DNA of 64,000 bases. It comes from Granulicatella seriolae (GTDB lineage Bacteria > Bacillota > Bacilli > Lactobacillales > Aerococcaceae). This document shows positions 26,320 to 35,425 of this stretch, in pieces; the stretch's first letter is position 1, and each line of letters opens with the position of its first letter. Under the pieces are notes generated by a model, which searched no databases, was not told the DNA's origin, and saw nothing but the letters and a program-made list of their open reading frames with translations. The DNA lies in contig NZ_JANHNZ010000001.1 in the NCBI RefSeq assembly GCF_024543085.1, positions 186,001 through 250,000 on the forward strand. Direction: 5' to 3'. The position numbers and the translations under genes were made by a program.

Positions 26320-27516
26320 TTATAAAGCTCGTTCTTCCTTGTCTTCAAAAATATAACTCTTGTAGTGGTAACGCATGGACATGATTAAACCAATCCCCAT
26401 CATATTCCCTAAGAGTGAAGACCCCCCTTGCGAAATGAAAGGCAATGGAATCCCGGTTAAAGGAAGCAGTCCTATGGTCATACCAATATTTTCAACCACG
26501 TGGAATAGTATCATCATGATTACCCCGGTAGCTATATAGGTATAGAACTCGTTTTTAGTATCAAAACAAACCCGAATCATTTGGTAAATAAGGATAAAGT
26601 AAACCAAAATCAGAATACAGCCACCGATAAATCCAAAGTTCTCACCGATTGTCGCAAAAATCAAATCGGATTCTCGAACAGGTACGTATACTTCAGAAAC
26701 ACCAAATCCTTTACCGGTTATCTGCCCAGATCCAATAGCTTTCAAACTTTGGAAGAGCTGGAATCCATCTCCAGCTTGGTCACGATAAGGATCCAACCAA
26801 GAATCAATCCGTCCAAATTGATAGTTCTTAAAGCCTAAACTTAACAGTATTTGTCGGTTGTAAACTACCAAATAGATTAAGAGTGCCCCAACTGCAGCCA
26901 CAGTCAGTATGAGTGGTAGTAAGATTTTCCAAGTGATCCCCGACATAATTAAGATGCCACCAAGAATGGAAATAAATACCAAAGTAGTCCCTAAGTCATT
27001 TTGTAGGATAACTAGGGCTAGTGGTGGTAGTGCCCAAAGGATTAACTTGCACAGTAACATAAAATCTGTCCGTGTTGTTTTTCTCTTGGTAGCGACATTG
27101 TGTTGAGTGACAACTTTTGCCAGCATCAGAATATAGGATATCTTAACAATCTCGGATGGCTGAAAGGAAATACTTCCTACACTAAACCAACTTCGTGCTC
27201 CAGTTAAAATGGCCGTTTCCCTATCGTATAAAAAGAGCACGGCTACTAAGAGTCCCAAACCTATAAAATAGGCCCAGGTGGTTAGTTTCCATAATTGTTC
27301 CGAATCAAATTGCATAATCACCACAACAGCGATAGTACCTACCACATACCAAGCCACTTGTAACAATGCTGGTCTAAGACTTCCTTGACTAACTTGAAAA
27401 TAAGTCGTTGCTAATAAAGTGGCAATACTAATCAGGGCCAGTACTAAAACAGGGAAAATAACCCCGTAATCTATCCGTGAATCTTTTTCATCATAAGTTT
27501 GTATATTTCTTTTCAT
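26320..27516 (-). CDS. rodA: RodA/FtsW-type peptidoglycan glycosyltransferase
   Basis: A 398-residue SEDS-family membrane enzyme with about ten helices. The signature near the C-terminus (LPLTGIPLPFISQGGSSLL) and the WFSVGSISFQPSEIVKISY segment near residue 120 are typical. It polymerises lipid II for side-wall growth with a partner PBP. RodA rather than FtsW is chosen because no division genes are nearby and the length is short; the assignment is moderate. The start is ATG 27514-27516 with a GAGGAG site. It overlaps no gene; brkB ends 10 bp upstream. Confidence 0.85.
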   Translation of the reverse strand: MKRNIQTYDEKDSRIDYGVIFPVLVLALISIATLLATTYFQVSQGSLRPALLQVAWYVVGTIAVVVIMQFDSEQLWKLTTWAYFIGLGLLVAVLFLYDRETAILTGARSWFSVGSISFQPSEIVKISYILMLAKVVTQHNVATKRKTTRTDFMLLCKLILWALPPLALVILQNDLGTTLVFISILGGILIMSGITWKILLPLILTVAAVGALLIYLVVYNRQILLSLGFKNYQFGRIDSWLDPYRDQAGDGFQLFQSLKAIGSGQITGKGFGVSEVYVPVRESDLIFATIGENFGFIGGCILILVYFILIYQMIRVCFDTKNEFYTYIATGVIMMILFHVVENIGMTIGLLPLTGIPLPFISQGGSSLLGNMMGIGLIMSMRYHYKSYIFEDKEERAL

Positions 27517-27526
27517 GCTTACTCCT

Positions 27527-28534
27527 CTATTGGTTAACTTCGGCTTTAACATCTACTTCAACGCTTTTAGCTTGAAGCTCCTCTTCATTATTTCCATGAA
27601 TTCTAGCTTTTTTTAGCTGAATCTTTTTAATCTGTTCAGAATTAATTGTGTGTTTCTTTTCTTCTATTTTTTCTGGACTAGCTGTTTCTGGATGGCGATA
27701 GCGATAGATGATGACATTAATCACGCCACCTACCAAAAGAACCATACAGGTCAAGTACATCCACATCATATAAACAATAAATACCCCAAACGTATTGTTA
27801 CCCGTTAATCTCCTGCCGGCAAATGACACATATAAAGTAAATAACTGGGAAATAGCTACATAACCAACAGTGGTAAAAATACCACCTGGGATAGCATACC
27901 TTAAAGGCCATTTAACGTTTGGTACAAAATAATAGGTCAAAATGACTAACAAGAGAACCGTTCCAATTAAGACTATCCACCGAAACAATTCGAAACTAAT
28001 CATAACATTTTTCAGATCAATACTAAACATGTTTTCGATAAATAGAATGATTTGTCCCCCAAAAACGAAAGCAAAGGAAACAAGTCCCACTATAGCTGCA
28101 CCACCTAAAGCAATGGCAAAGCTAAAGATACGAGAAATAATAAAATTTCGCCCTACTGTCGCTCCATAAACTTGATTAAGGGCATTCTGCAATCCTGTTA
28201 AGGCTTGGGATGCTGGCCACATCAAGAACAATAGACCCAAGGAGATGATATTTCCATCAACTTGCTTTAGGTAATCAATAATAACACCACCGACCAGGTT
28301 ATAAATATCTGGTGGTAAAAATGCCTCCATGTAGCTTAAGACCTCATTGACCGGTATCGGCATCAATGGAATCAAATTGGCAATGACAATCAGTATAGGT
28401 ACCGTTGACAGAATTAAAAAGTAAGTCATAGCTGCAGCTTCAGTACCAATGTTGAATCGAGTAAAATTTTCAATAACAACTAAGAAAAATTCCTTGATGG
28501 AAACCTTTAAACTTGCCTGTTTAGATGTTTGCAT
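27527..28534 (-). CDS. YihY/BrkB-family membrane protein
   Basis: A 335-residue inner-membrane protein with six hydrophobic segments, typical of the YihY/BrkB family (GTEAAAMTYFLILSTVPILI near the N-terminus; LTGNNTFGVFIVYMMWMY near residue 245). The tail after residue 280 is charged and cytoplasmic. The family has been called putative RNase BN or serum-resistance protein, but its function is unknown. Confidence 0.88.
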   Translation of the reverse strand: MQTSKQASLKVSIKEFFLVVIENFTRFNIGTEAAAMTYFLILSTVPILIVIANLIPLMPIPVNEVLSYMEAFLPPDIYNLVGGVIIDYLKQVDGNIISLGLLFLMWPASQALTGLQNALNQVYGATVGRNFIISRIFSFAIALGGAAIVGLVSFAFVFGGQIILFIENMFSIDLKNVMISFELFRWIVLIGTVLLLVILTYYFVPNVKWPLRYAIPGGIFTTVGYVAISQLFTLYVSFAGRRLTGNNTFGVFIVYMMWMYLTCMVLLVGGVINVIIYRYRHPETASPEKIEEKKHTINSEQIKKIQLKKARIHGNNEEELQAKSVEVDVKAEVNQ

Positions 28535-28593
28535 CTGCTTCCACCTTCCTAATACATTTCAGTACCTCCATTTTACCACATAGACGAAAAAAA

Positions 28594-28625
28594 AACTTGA
28601 ACAAACAAATGTGTTTGTTCAAGTT
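28594..28625 (-). terminator. Terminator after the NADH oxidase gene
   Basis: A 14-bp stem AACTTGAACAAAC(A) / (T)GTTTGTTCAAGTT followed by nine Ts on the minus strand. Confidence 0.9.
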
Positions 28626-28640
28626 AAGCTAAGTTTAATA

Positions 28641-29999
28641 TTATTTTTCTAAAGCAAGTACACGTTCTTGTTCTAAAGCTGCTTGGGCAAGTAAGTTTAG
28701 GTAGTTCCAAGGACGATCAAAGACTGGTTGGAAGAAGAAGTCAACATAAGCTAAGTCTTCAATTGTCATTTTGTTTTGGATTGCTAGAGATAAGGTATTA
28801 GCAGATTGTGTGATGTCATATTTAGACATTACTTGTCCACCAACAATGCGTCCTGTTGGTACTTCATATACAAGTTTCATGTATAGTTTTTCGTAGTCTG
28901 GCATGAATTCTGGACGGTGGTTATCGACAAAGTAAACAGAACGTGTTTCTAAGCCGAACGCTTTAGCGCCGCCATCGTTAACACCAGTTGAACCAATATT
29001 CCATCCGAATAGATGTAAACCAGAAGTAGATTGTGTTCCACGGTATTTCACTTTATGACCATCGATATTTTTACCAACTAAGCTACCCATACGAACAGCA
29101 TTTGTTGCTAATGGAATATAAGCATGTCCACCGTTAGGGTTGTAATTTACAGCACAGCTATCACCTGCTGCATAGACATCAGGGACACTTGTTTCCATAT
29201 AATCGTTAACGATTATAGCACCATTTGGCATGGTTTCTAATTGGTCTTTAACTAGGTCAGTATTTGGACGGAAGCCAACACATAGGATAACCATGTCTGC
29301 TTCGTATTCGCCACCAGAAGTCACCACTTTGTTGACAACTCCGTCTGTTCCTTCAAAAGATTTAACCATTTCGTTTAAGCGAACTTTAACGCCACGTTCA
29401 CGTAATTCGTCTTCTAAGATGTTAGTGAACTCTGGGTCAAGGTATTTGTTCAAGATACGGTCTAATCCATCGACTAGTGTTACTTCTTTGCCTTCTAAAG
29501 CGAAAGCTTCTACTAATTCGATACCGATGTAGCCACCACCAACGACAACAATCTTCTTAGCATCGCCTTTTTTAGCAAAAATTTCTTTTGCTTGGTTGTA
29601 GTTTTTACATAATTGAACATTTTCCAATTCACGTCCTGGAATTGGAGGGATGATTGGCCATGAACCTGTTGTAAGGACTAATTTGTCATAACTTTCAGTT
29701 TGTTCTTCGCCTGTTTTAAGATCTTTAACAGTTAGAGTCTTGTTGGCAGTGTCAATACTAGTCACATCATGCTCCATGTGGACATCTGCACCTAAACTAG
29801 CTAGTTCTTCTGGGTTTGAATAAAATAAACCTTGAGGATCTTTCACAACTCCTCCAACATATAATGCAATCCCACATGATAAGAATGAGATATTATCGTT
29901 ACGTTCGTAGACGGTTACTTGTGCTTGTGGATTCTCATTTAAAATAGTTTTTACTGCTGCCGTACCGGCATGGGTACATCCTACAACTACTACTTTCAT
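28641..29999 (-). CDS. nox: NADH oxidase, H2O-forming type
   Basis: A 452-residue flavoprotein. The FAD motif is VVVGCTHAG at the N-terminus, the redox-active Cys42 lies in SFLSCGIAL, the NAD motif is VVGGGYIGIELVEAF near residue 155 and the second FAD motif is DVYAAGDSCAV near 275. It closely follows lactic acid bacterial Nox enzymes, which reduce O2 to water and regenerate NAD+. A GGAGG site precedes ATG 29997-29999. It is monocistronic. Confidence 0.92.
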   Translation of the reverse strand: MKVVVVGCTHAGTAAVKTILNENPQAQVTVYERNDNISFLSCGIALYVGGVVKDPQGLFYSNPEELASLGADVHMEHDVTSIDTANKTLTVKDLKTGEEQTESYDKLVLTTGSWPIIPPIPGRELENVQLCKNYNQAKEIFAKKGDAKKIVVVGGGYIGIELVEAFALEGKEVTLVDGLDRILNKYLDPEFTNILEDELRERGVKVRLNEMVKSFEGTDGVVNKVVTSGGEYEADMVILCVGFRPNTDLVKDQLETMPNGAIIVNDYMETSVPDVYAAGDSCAVNYNPNGGHAYIPLATNAVRMGSLVGKNIDGHKVKYRGTQSTSGLHLFGWNIGSTGVNDGGAKAFGLETRSVYFVDNHRPEFMPDYEKLYMKLVYEVPTGRIVGGQVMSKYDITQSANTLSLAIQNKMTIEDLAYVDFFFQPVFDRPWNYLNLLAQAALEQERVLALEK

Positions 30000-30239
30000 C
30001 TGTATTCCTCCTGAATCGTTTTTATGGCAAACTCATGTCATTTGCATCTCTATGATAACACCTTGAAGGTCTAATGTACAACAGTTTCCATCGTTTTCTA
30101 AAAAACTATTGTTTAAAGATTGATTGCTATCATGTCAATTATATTGCAAAGTTTTAATATAAGTGAAAACGATTTATAAAACACTAAATTAGTACAGATA
30201 TGTTTTAAAATAGAAACAGATTATTCCCTATTAAATAAT

Positions 30240-30456
30240 GTTGGGTAGAATCTCCATAATAAATAAGATTAATTTCTAAATCATATAAGAGTCTCCAGCT
30301 AAAGAGTCAGAAATGACGGTGTAAAGCATAGCTGACGCACAGTGGATGTTTCGGCTTCAGCCGATTACAGCCACGTAGACAGCTAAGGTGTGAGACCTTG
30401 GCTCACTCCGGTGCCACCGTTTTGATTTCTGACTCTTTAGCTGGAGACTCTTATAT
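30240..30456 (+). repeat. Intergenic hairpin element, copy E4 (core flipped)
   Basis: The arms 30284-30314 and 30425-30455 are a perfect 31-bp inverted repeat (GAGTCTCCAGCTAAAGAGTC). The left outer end is degenerate (TTGGGTAGAATCTCC) and the right one is not clear. The marker flank TTTCTAAATCAT adjoins the GACGGTGTAAAGC end, as in E1 and opposite to the others. The core has a small deletion (GCTAAGGTGTGAGACC). Non-coding; it fills most of the nox to pepA spacer (30000-30490). Confidence 0.87.
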
Positions 30457-30490
30457 AAGTAAGTAGGAAAAGGTGCTTTATAACTAGTCC

Positions 30491-31528
30491 TTATTTAACC
30501 AATGGACTTTTCAAATAGGCATCCAATAGATTTTGGGTTGCTTTGACAGAATCCTCATGCGTTCTTTCGTAGGAATGACTAGATTCAATGCCGGCACCCA
30601 TTAAGCCATGCTTAACCTCTGCTCCAGCTTTCATCGCTGCTGAAGCATCACTGCCATAATAAGGATAGATATCTAATTTATAAGGAATATTATGTTCATT
30701 TGCTAGAGCTGCTAGATGTTGACGGAAATCGTAATGATAAGGACCAGAGGCATCTTTGACACAGATAGAAACAGTATACTCATCCGTTTGTTGGTCATCT
30801 CCCATAGCTCCCATGTCCACAGCCAAAAACTCAACTGTTTCTTCTGGAATACTACTATTTGCCCCCATACCCACTTCTTCAAATGGGCTCCAATAGAAAT
30901 GGGTCGTCACAGGTAGCTGCGTGCCATCTTTTTTATAGGTTTCTAATAAGTCTAATAAAATAGCTGCACTAACCTTATCATCAAGAAAACGACTCTTTAT
31001 AAAGCCCGTTTCTGTTACCAAGGTCCGAGGATCAAATGAAATAAAGTCACCTACTTCGATTCCTAAAGCTCTAACGTCTTCCTCATTAGAAACCTTTTCA
31101 TCTAGACGAATTTCCATATTGTCCTGTGTTCTTTCAATCGTTCCTGCATTTCGATAGACGTGGACACTAGTTTGATGCACCAAGATGGTTCCGGAAACAG
31201 TTTTCCCATTGCTGGCCACATGGATGGTACAATTTTCTCCTTCAATGGCATTCCAAGTAAAACCTCCAACTAAGGACATTTTTAGACGACCATCAGGCTT
31301 AATAGCTCGCACCATGGCACCAAGTGTATCCACATGTGCCGTAACCACACGGTGTTTGCTGTCGTCCAAGCCCGGAACAGTCACCATAACGGCTCCCTTT
31401 GGTGTTTTTTTGGCTTTATAACCAAAACTTTCTACTTGCTTTATAACATAATCCATTACTTCTTTAGTATAACCAGTCGGAGAAGGAATAGCCGTTAATT
31501 CTTTTACATAATCAATTGTCTTTGTCAT
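30491..31528 (-). CDS. M42-family metallo-aminopeptidase (glutamyl aminopeptidase type)
   Basis: A 345-residue cytoplasmic enzyme. Co-catalytic metal ligands are visible in TAHVDTLGAM (His, near 65), RFLDDKVSAA (Asp, near 175), FEEVGMGAN (Glu-Glu, near 212), VDMGAMG (Asp) and GIESSHSYERTH (His, near 315). The family includes PepA of lactic acid bacteria and forms large tetrahedral dodecamers. No secretion signal. Confidence 0.9.
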   Translation of the reverse strand: MTKTIDYVKELTAIPSPTGYTKEVMDYVIKQVESFGYKAKKTPKGAVMVTVPGLDDSKHRVVTAHVDTLGAMVRAIKPDGRLKMSLVGGFTWNAIEGENCTIHVASNGKTVSGTILVHQTSVHVYRNAGTIERTQDNMEIRLDEKVSNEEDVRALGIEVGDFISFDPRTLVTETGFIKSRFLDDKVSAAILLDLLETYKKDGTQLPVTTHFYWSPFEEVGMGANSSIPEETVEFLAVDMGAMGDDQQTDEYTVSICVKDASGPYHYDFRQHLAALANEHNIPYKLDIYPYYGSDASAAMKAGAEVKHGLMGAGIESSHSYERTHEDSVKATQNLLDAYLKSPLVK

Positions 31529-31546
31529 AAAATTCTCCTAATTCAC

Positions 31547-32911
31547 TTATTTTAAGAAGGCATCCAAAAAATTCTTTGCAATAGAAAAATAAATCAAAAC
31601 TGAAGTCAAATCACTCAAGGTTGAAATAAATGGTCCGCTGGCAACAGCAGGGTCTACGCCTATTCGATCCATTAGAACTGGAATGAAACTTCCTGCCAAA
31701 GTTGCAACTGTGATAGCACAAAACATAGCTAAACCAATAACTGCGCCTAAAATCCAGTTTTGTTGCCATAAGCCCACGACTATTGTAATCGTAAGACCTG
31801 TTACTAAACCACTGATTAAGCCTGTCGAAATCTCATGGATTAAGAGTTTAAAGAAAGATATTTCATCTTCATGAGCACTTAATTTACGAACAGCAACCGC
31901 TAAGGATTGTGTTCCCGCATTTCCGGCAGTCCCAGTAATTAGCGTAACAAAAATAGACAAGACACTTGCTTGTTCGATAACATTTTCATATCGACTAAGA
32001 AGACTCGATGTTCCCATCCCTAAAAATAGTAGGGTTATCAGCCAAGGAAGTCGTTTTGAAGCTGCTATAAAGGGGTTAGTATTTTGTGTATCAACATTTA
32101 CCCCCGCCAAACCAGAGTAGTCGCTGGTTGCTTCTTCATCCATAACATCAATAGCATCATCGACGGTAACAATTCCTAACAATTCGTTCTCTTCATCAAT
32201 AACCGGAATAGCTAGAAAATCGTAATCCCGAATCATTTGAGCCACTTCATTTTTATCATCTTGCACATTTACTGTAACGATACGGTCTTTCATAATATCT
32301 TTTATTAGGGCATGATCTGGCTGTAAAATGAGGTCCCGTAAGGTAATAACGCCTTGTAGATGATTAGCATCATCCACTACATAAACATAGTATACCGTTT
32401 CAGCTTCAGCCGCCATTTGCTTGACATAGGTCATGGCTTGTCCAACGGTTTGCTTTTCTCTCAGAGCGATGTACTCAGTCGTCATCATCGCTCCGGCAGT
32501 ATGGTCTTCGTAATTCAATAATTCTCTAATCTCAATGGCAGCTTTGTGGGGCATGAGACGTAGATAGGCAATAACATCTTCTTCTTTGACTTGTTGTAGG
32601 ACGTCCACGGCATTATCAGCATACATATTGGCTAACATCTTAGCCGCATACTTGATGTCCATTTCCTTCAAATAATCTTCGACATCTTCAACATCTTCCT
32701 CAATAATCTCAAAAAGATCGGCCATCTCAGCTGGTGTTAAGAATTCATAAACGGATTGCCTCTCCTCTGGCTCCAAGTTTAGATAAATCTGCGCTTGATC
32801 ATAGGTATGGTTATTGAGGAAAATCTCCCGAAATTGTTCCTTATCGTCAGTAGCGATGGTGTGTCTTATTTGTTGTAAAATTTCATCAAATTCATATACG
32901 ATTTCTGGCAT
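31547..32911 (-). CDS. mgtE: Magnesium transporter MgtE
   Basis: A 454-residue Mg2+ channel. The order is: acidic N domain (residues 1-130), two CBS domains (about 135-255; ITLRDLI and IVTVDDAIDVM), a connecting helix and five membrane helices (285-450), with GNAGTQSLAV in the pore helix region. High cytosolic Mg2+ closes the channel through the N and CBS domains. It is downstream of the RluA-type gene with a 51-bp gap. Confidence 0.95.
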   Translation of the reverse strand: MPEIVYEFDEILQQIRHTIATDDKEQFREIFLNNHTYDQAQIYLNLEPEERQSVYEFLTPAEMADLFEIIEEDVEDVEDYLKEMDIKYAAKMLANMYADNAVDVLQQVKEEDVIAYLRLMPHKAAIEIRELLNYEDHTAGAMMTTEYIALREKQTVGQAMTYVKQMAAEAETVYYVYVVDDANHLQGVITLRDLILQPDHALIKDIMKDRIVTVNVQDDKNEVAQMIRDYDFLAIPVIDEENELLGIVTVDDAIDVMDEEATSDYSGLAGVNVDTQNTNPFIAASKRLPWLITLLFLGMGTSSLLSRYENVIEQASVLSIFVTLITGTAGNAGTQSLAVAVRKLSAHEDEISFFKLLIHEISTGLISGLVTGLTITIVVGLWQQNWILGAVIGLAMFCAITVATLAGSFIPVLMDRIGVDPAVASGPFISTLSDLTSVLIYFSIAKNFLDAFLK

Positions 32912-32962
32912 GGGTTCACATCCTTTTGTAGTTGGGGCTATATGTTTAATCTTGTTATGATA

Positions 32963-33877
32963 CTATACTTCTTCTTTAGGAGTGGTGCTTAGTTTCTGAT
33001 TAATCCATTGTTGCATATCATTCGGCATGGGTGCCACAATGCTTAGAGTTTGGTTGGTCATAGGGTGGACAAATTCAAGTTCCTTACAATGCAAGGCTTG
33101 TCGAAAGAGTGGGTCTTGTATTGGGCCACCATAAAGGTCATCACCGATTAAGGGAGCTCCAATGTGTGAAAAATGCACTCGAATCTGGTGTGTTCTACCA
33201 GTATGAAGTAGGATTTTTACCACTTGGTCTTGCTCAAAAGATTGTTGCACCCAATATTCCGTAAGTGATGGTTTGCCATCTTCTGTGACTGTCCTTGTAA
33301 TAATGGAATCCCCATCTCTGCCAATAGGATAGTCAATCATACCGTGTTCTTCTAGCGGACTTAGCGCTTGAATAATGGCAGTATAGTATTTTTTTATTTG
33401 TTTCTTGCGTAACTGCTGGTCCATCCAAGCATGTGATAGGCGGTGTTTGGCAAATAGCATAATACCACTTGTATCCCTGTCCAACCTTGTGACAACATGA
33501 GGAATACGATTGGCATAGCCTTGCCTTGCATAATAGCCTTTGACTCGGTTGGCCATGGACAAGTCTGGATGTAATTTTGATGGGATTGAAGCAGTGCCAC
33601 TAGGTTTGTTAACCACTAGGAAAAATTCATCTTCAAAGAGAACCTCTATTGGAATATGACTTTCTTTAGTTGTTTCATGCTCCCCTTCATCTGGGATAAC
33701 AACATCAATCTGGTCACCATTTTGTAGGTAGACTAGGACAATCTGCTCAATTCCGTTAACTTTTATGGTTCCAGCTTGTTTGATTTGAGCTAATAAACGT
33801 TTAGAAATTCCTTTTTCTCGTAAAAAAGTTTTTACCATGACAGGAATGTCCTTATCATAGACCCAGTGTAATTTCAT
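32963..33877 (-). CDS. RluA-family 23S rRNA/tRNA pseudouridine synthase
   Basis: A 304-residue enzyme with an N-terminal S4-like region and a catalytic domain. The catalytic Asp lies in VVTRLDRDTSGIMLFAK near residue 140. The order relQ-nadK-rluD-like matches the Bacillus yjbM-N-O cluster, so it is probably the YjbO/RluD-like member. The exact target uridines are not known. Confidence 0.9.
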   Translation of the reverse strand: MKLHWVYDKDIPVMVKTFLREKGISKRLLAQIKQAGTIKVNGIEQIVLVYLQNGDQIDVVIPDEGEHETTKESHIPIEVLFEDEFFLVVNKPSGTASIPSKLHPDLSMANRVKGYYARQGYANRIPHVVTRLDRDTSGIMLFAKHRLSHAWMDQQLRKKQIKKYYTAIIQALSPLEEHGMIDYPIGRDGDSIITRTVTEDGKPSLTEYWVQQSFEQDQVVKILLHTGRTHQIRVHFSHIGAPLIGDDLYGGPIQDPLFRQALHCKELEFVHPMTNQTLSIVAPMPNDMQQWINQKLSTTPKEEV

Positions 33878-33908
33878 AGTGGTATTGAACTCCTAATTCT
33901 GTATACTT

Positions 33909-34724
33909 TTATTGGCATGGTTTTGAGACAACTCTTGCTCCGATAAAGGCCTCTTCAACTCTGTCCCAAAAGTGATTGTGGCGGTAGCGAACAAACGAAA
34001 CCCGTTTTTGACTAACCTTCAACTGAACCGTCTCAAAGCTATCTGCCTCATAATTCAAATGGTCGATAGAAACCATCATGCCATCATGACTGTGTGGCTT
34101 CAAGAGAAGAACATCTTTTTTAGCCAAAATCATTGGAGAACTTAGAGTACGATAGACCCGATTATTAATTGAAGCCATCTCAGTCAACTGAATAACCTCA
34201 GAAAATGGGTGCACAATAGCACCACCTAGGGACTTATTTAAGCCTGTGGAACCAGTTGGTGTTGAAATACATAACCCATCACCACGGAAGTTTTCAAACA
34301 GCTCATTATTTATGATAACTTCACAGAACAAGGTACCATTTACTTTACGGATGGTTGCCTCATTTAGAGCAAAATAATTACAGACTTGTCCATCATTTTT
34401 TGTAATGGTGACATCTAATAAAGGATAGCTAACACTCTCTGACTGGTCTTTTTTCAAACTTTCAATCAATTCAGCAGCTTCATAATCGCGCCAATCGGTA
34501 TAAAAACCTAAGTGCCCAGTATGAATTCCGGCAAACCGTACCTTATCTAACTGGTCACCGTACTTGTGGACAGCTCCTAAAAGTGTGCCATCACCACCGA
34601 TAGTAACTACAACTTCAGGATTCTTATCATCACGGATAAATTGTCCATCTTGACATAGCTTGAGAAATTCCTGTACCACTTCAAGACTTTTGTCTGAATG
34701 GTTGTATACTAGTGCTACTCTCAT
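33909..34724 (-). CDS. nadK: NAD kinase
   Basis: A 271-residue cytoplasmic kinase that makes NADP+ from NAD+. The GGDGT motif is in VVTIGGDGTLLGAV near residue 45, the conserved TPTGSTGLNKSLGGA segment near 150, and the NE motif in FALNEATI near 120. The start is ATG 34722-34724, chosen because GGAG is 6 bases upstream; the longer frame starts at TTG inside that site. The 120-bp hairpin array lies directly upstream, so the mRNA from relQ would carry it. Confidence 0.95.
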   Translation of the reverse strand: MRVALVYNHSDKSLEVVQEFLKLCQDGQFIRDDKNPEVVVTIGGDGTLLGAVHKYGDQLDKVRFAGIHTGHLGFYTDWRDYEAAELIESLKKDQSESVSYPLLDVTITKNDGQVCNYFALNEATIRKVNGTLFCEVIINNELFENFRGDGLCISTPTGSTGLNKSLGGAIVHPFSEVIQLTEMASINNRVYRTLSSPMILAKKDVLLLKPHSHDGMMVSIDHLNYEADSFETVQLKVSQKRVSFVRYRHNHFWDRVEEAFIGARVVSKPCQ

Positions 34725-34759
34725 GTTGTTCTCCAATCTTTTAAGTTATTTGGTGAGGA

Positions 34760-35425
34760 TTTTGTGGTGGTAGGCTTTGTGAATTTCCTAAATTTCTACA
34801 GCCTTAAGCGCTACTCCTCACGCTCTTCTTTAAACGCGATCGGAGTAGCAGGGCTTATGAAATTAGATGAATTCTCTACAGCCTTTATAAGGCTTTCGTA
34901 GAATTCCCTAAATTTCTACAGCCCTAAGCGCTACTCCTCACGCTCTTCTTTAAACGCGATTGGGGTAGCAGGGCTTATGAAATTAGATGAATTCTCTACA
35001 GTCTTTTCAAGACTTCCGTAGAATTCCCTAAATTTCTACAGCCCTAAGCGCTACTCCTCACGCTCTTCTTTAAACGCGATCGGGGTAGCAGGGCTTATGA
35101 AATTAGATGAATTCTCTACAGTCTTTTCAAGACTTTCGTAGAATTCCCTAAATTTCTACAGCCCTAAGCGCTACTCCTCACGCTCTTCTTTAAACGCGAT
35201 CGCTTGGGCATGCCCTCGAGATTTAGATAAATCTCAGTCGGCATTTTCATGCCTTGGTGAGATTTCCTAAAATCTTGTCGGACATAAACGCCCAAGCTCA
35301 CGCTCTTCTTTAAACGCGCTCGGGTTGGCAGAGGCTAGGAAATTAGATAAATTCCCTACAGCCTCTTCAAGGCTTCCGTGGAATTTCCTAAATTTCTACG
35401 CCCCTAAACGCCGCCCCTCACGCTC
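34760..35425 (-). repeat. Exact 120-bp-period hairpin array between relQ and nadK
   Basis: Units at 34801, 34921, 35041, 35161 and 35281 are in perfect register with no indels, with partial units at both ends. Each unit contains the fixed linker CACGCTCTTCTTTAAACGCG and a long imperfect hairpin: outer stem GGGGTAGC / GCTACTCC, middle stem GAATTCT / (G)TAGAATTC, tip AGTCTT / AAGACT. Tips vary with matching changes (AGCCTT/AAGGCT, GGCAT/ATGCC). The unit starting near 35200 has a different outer stem, GCTTGGGC / GCCCAAGC. All six frames are full of stops. The linker includes the last codons of relQ (AGAAGAGCGTGA), so the array begins at that gene's 3' end. Confidence 0.93.

Noticed and set aside
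34760-35425. CRISPR array
   Set aside because: The repeat unit is 120 bp and almost wholly repeated, with no unique spacers and no cas genes. It is a tandem hairpin array.
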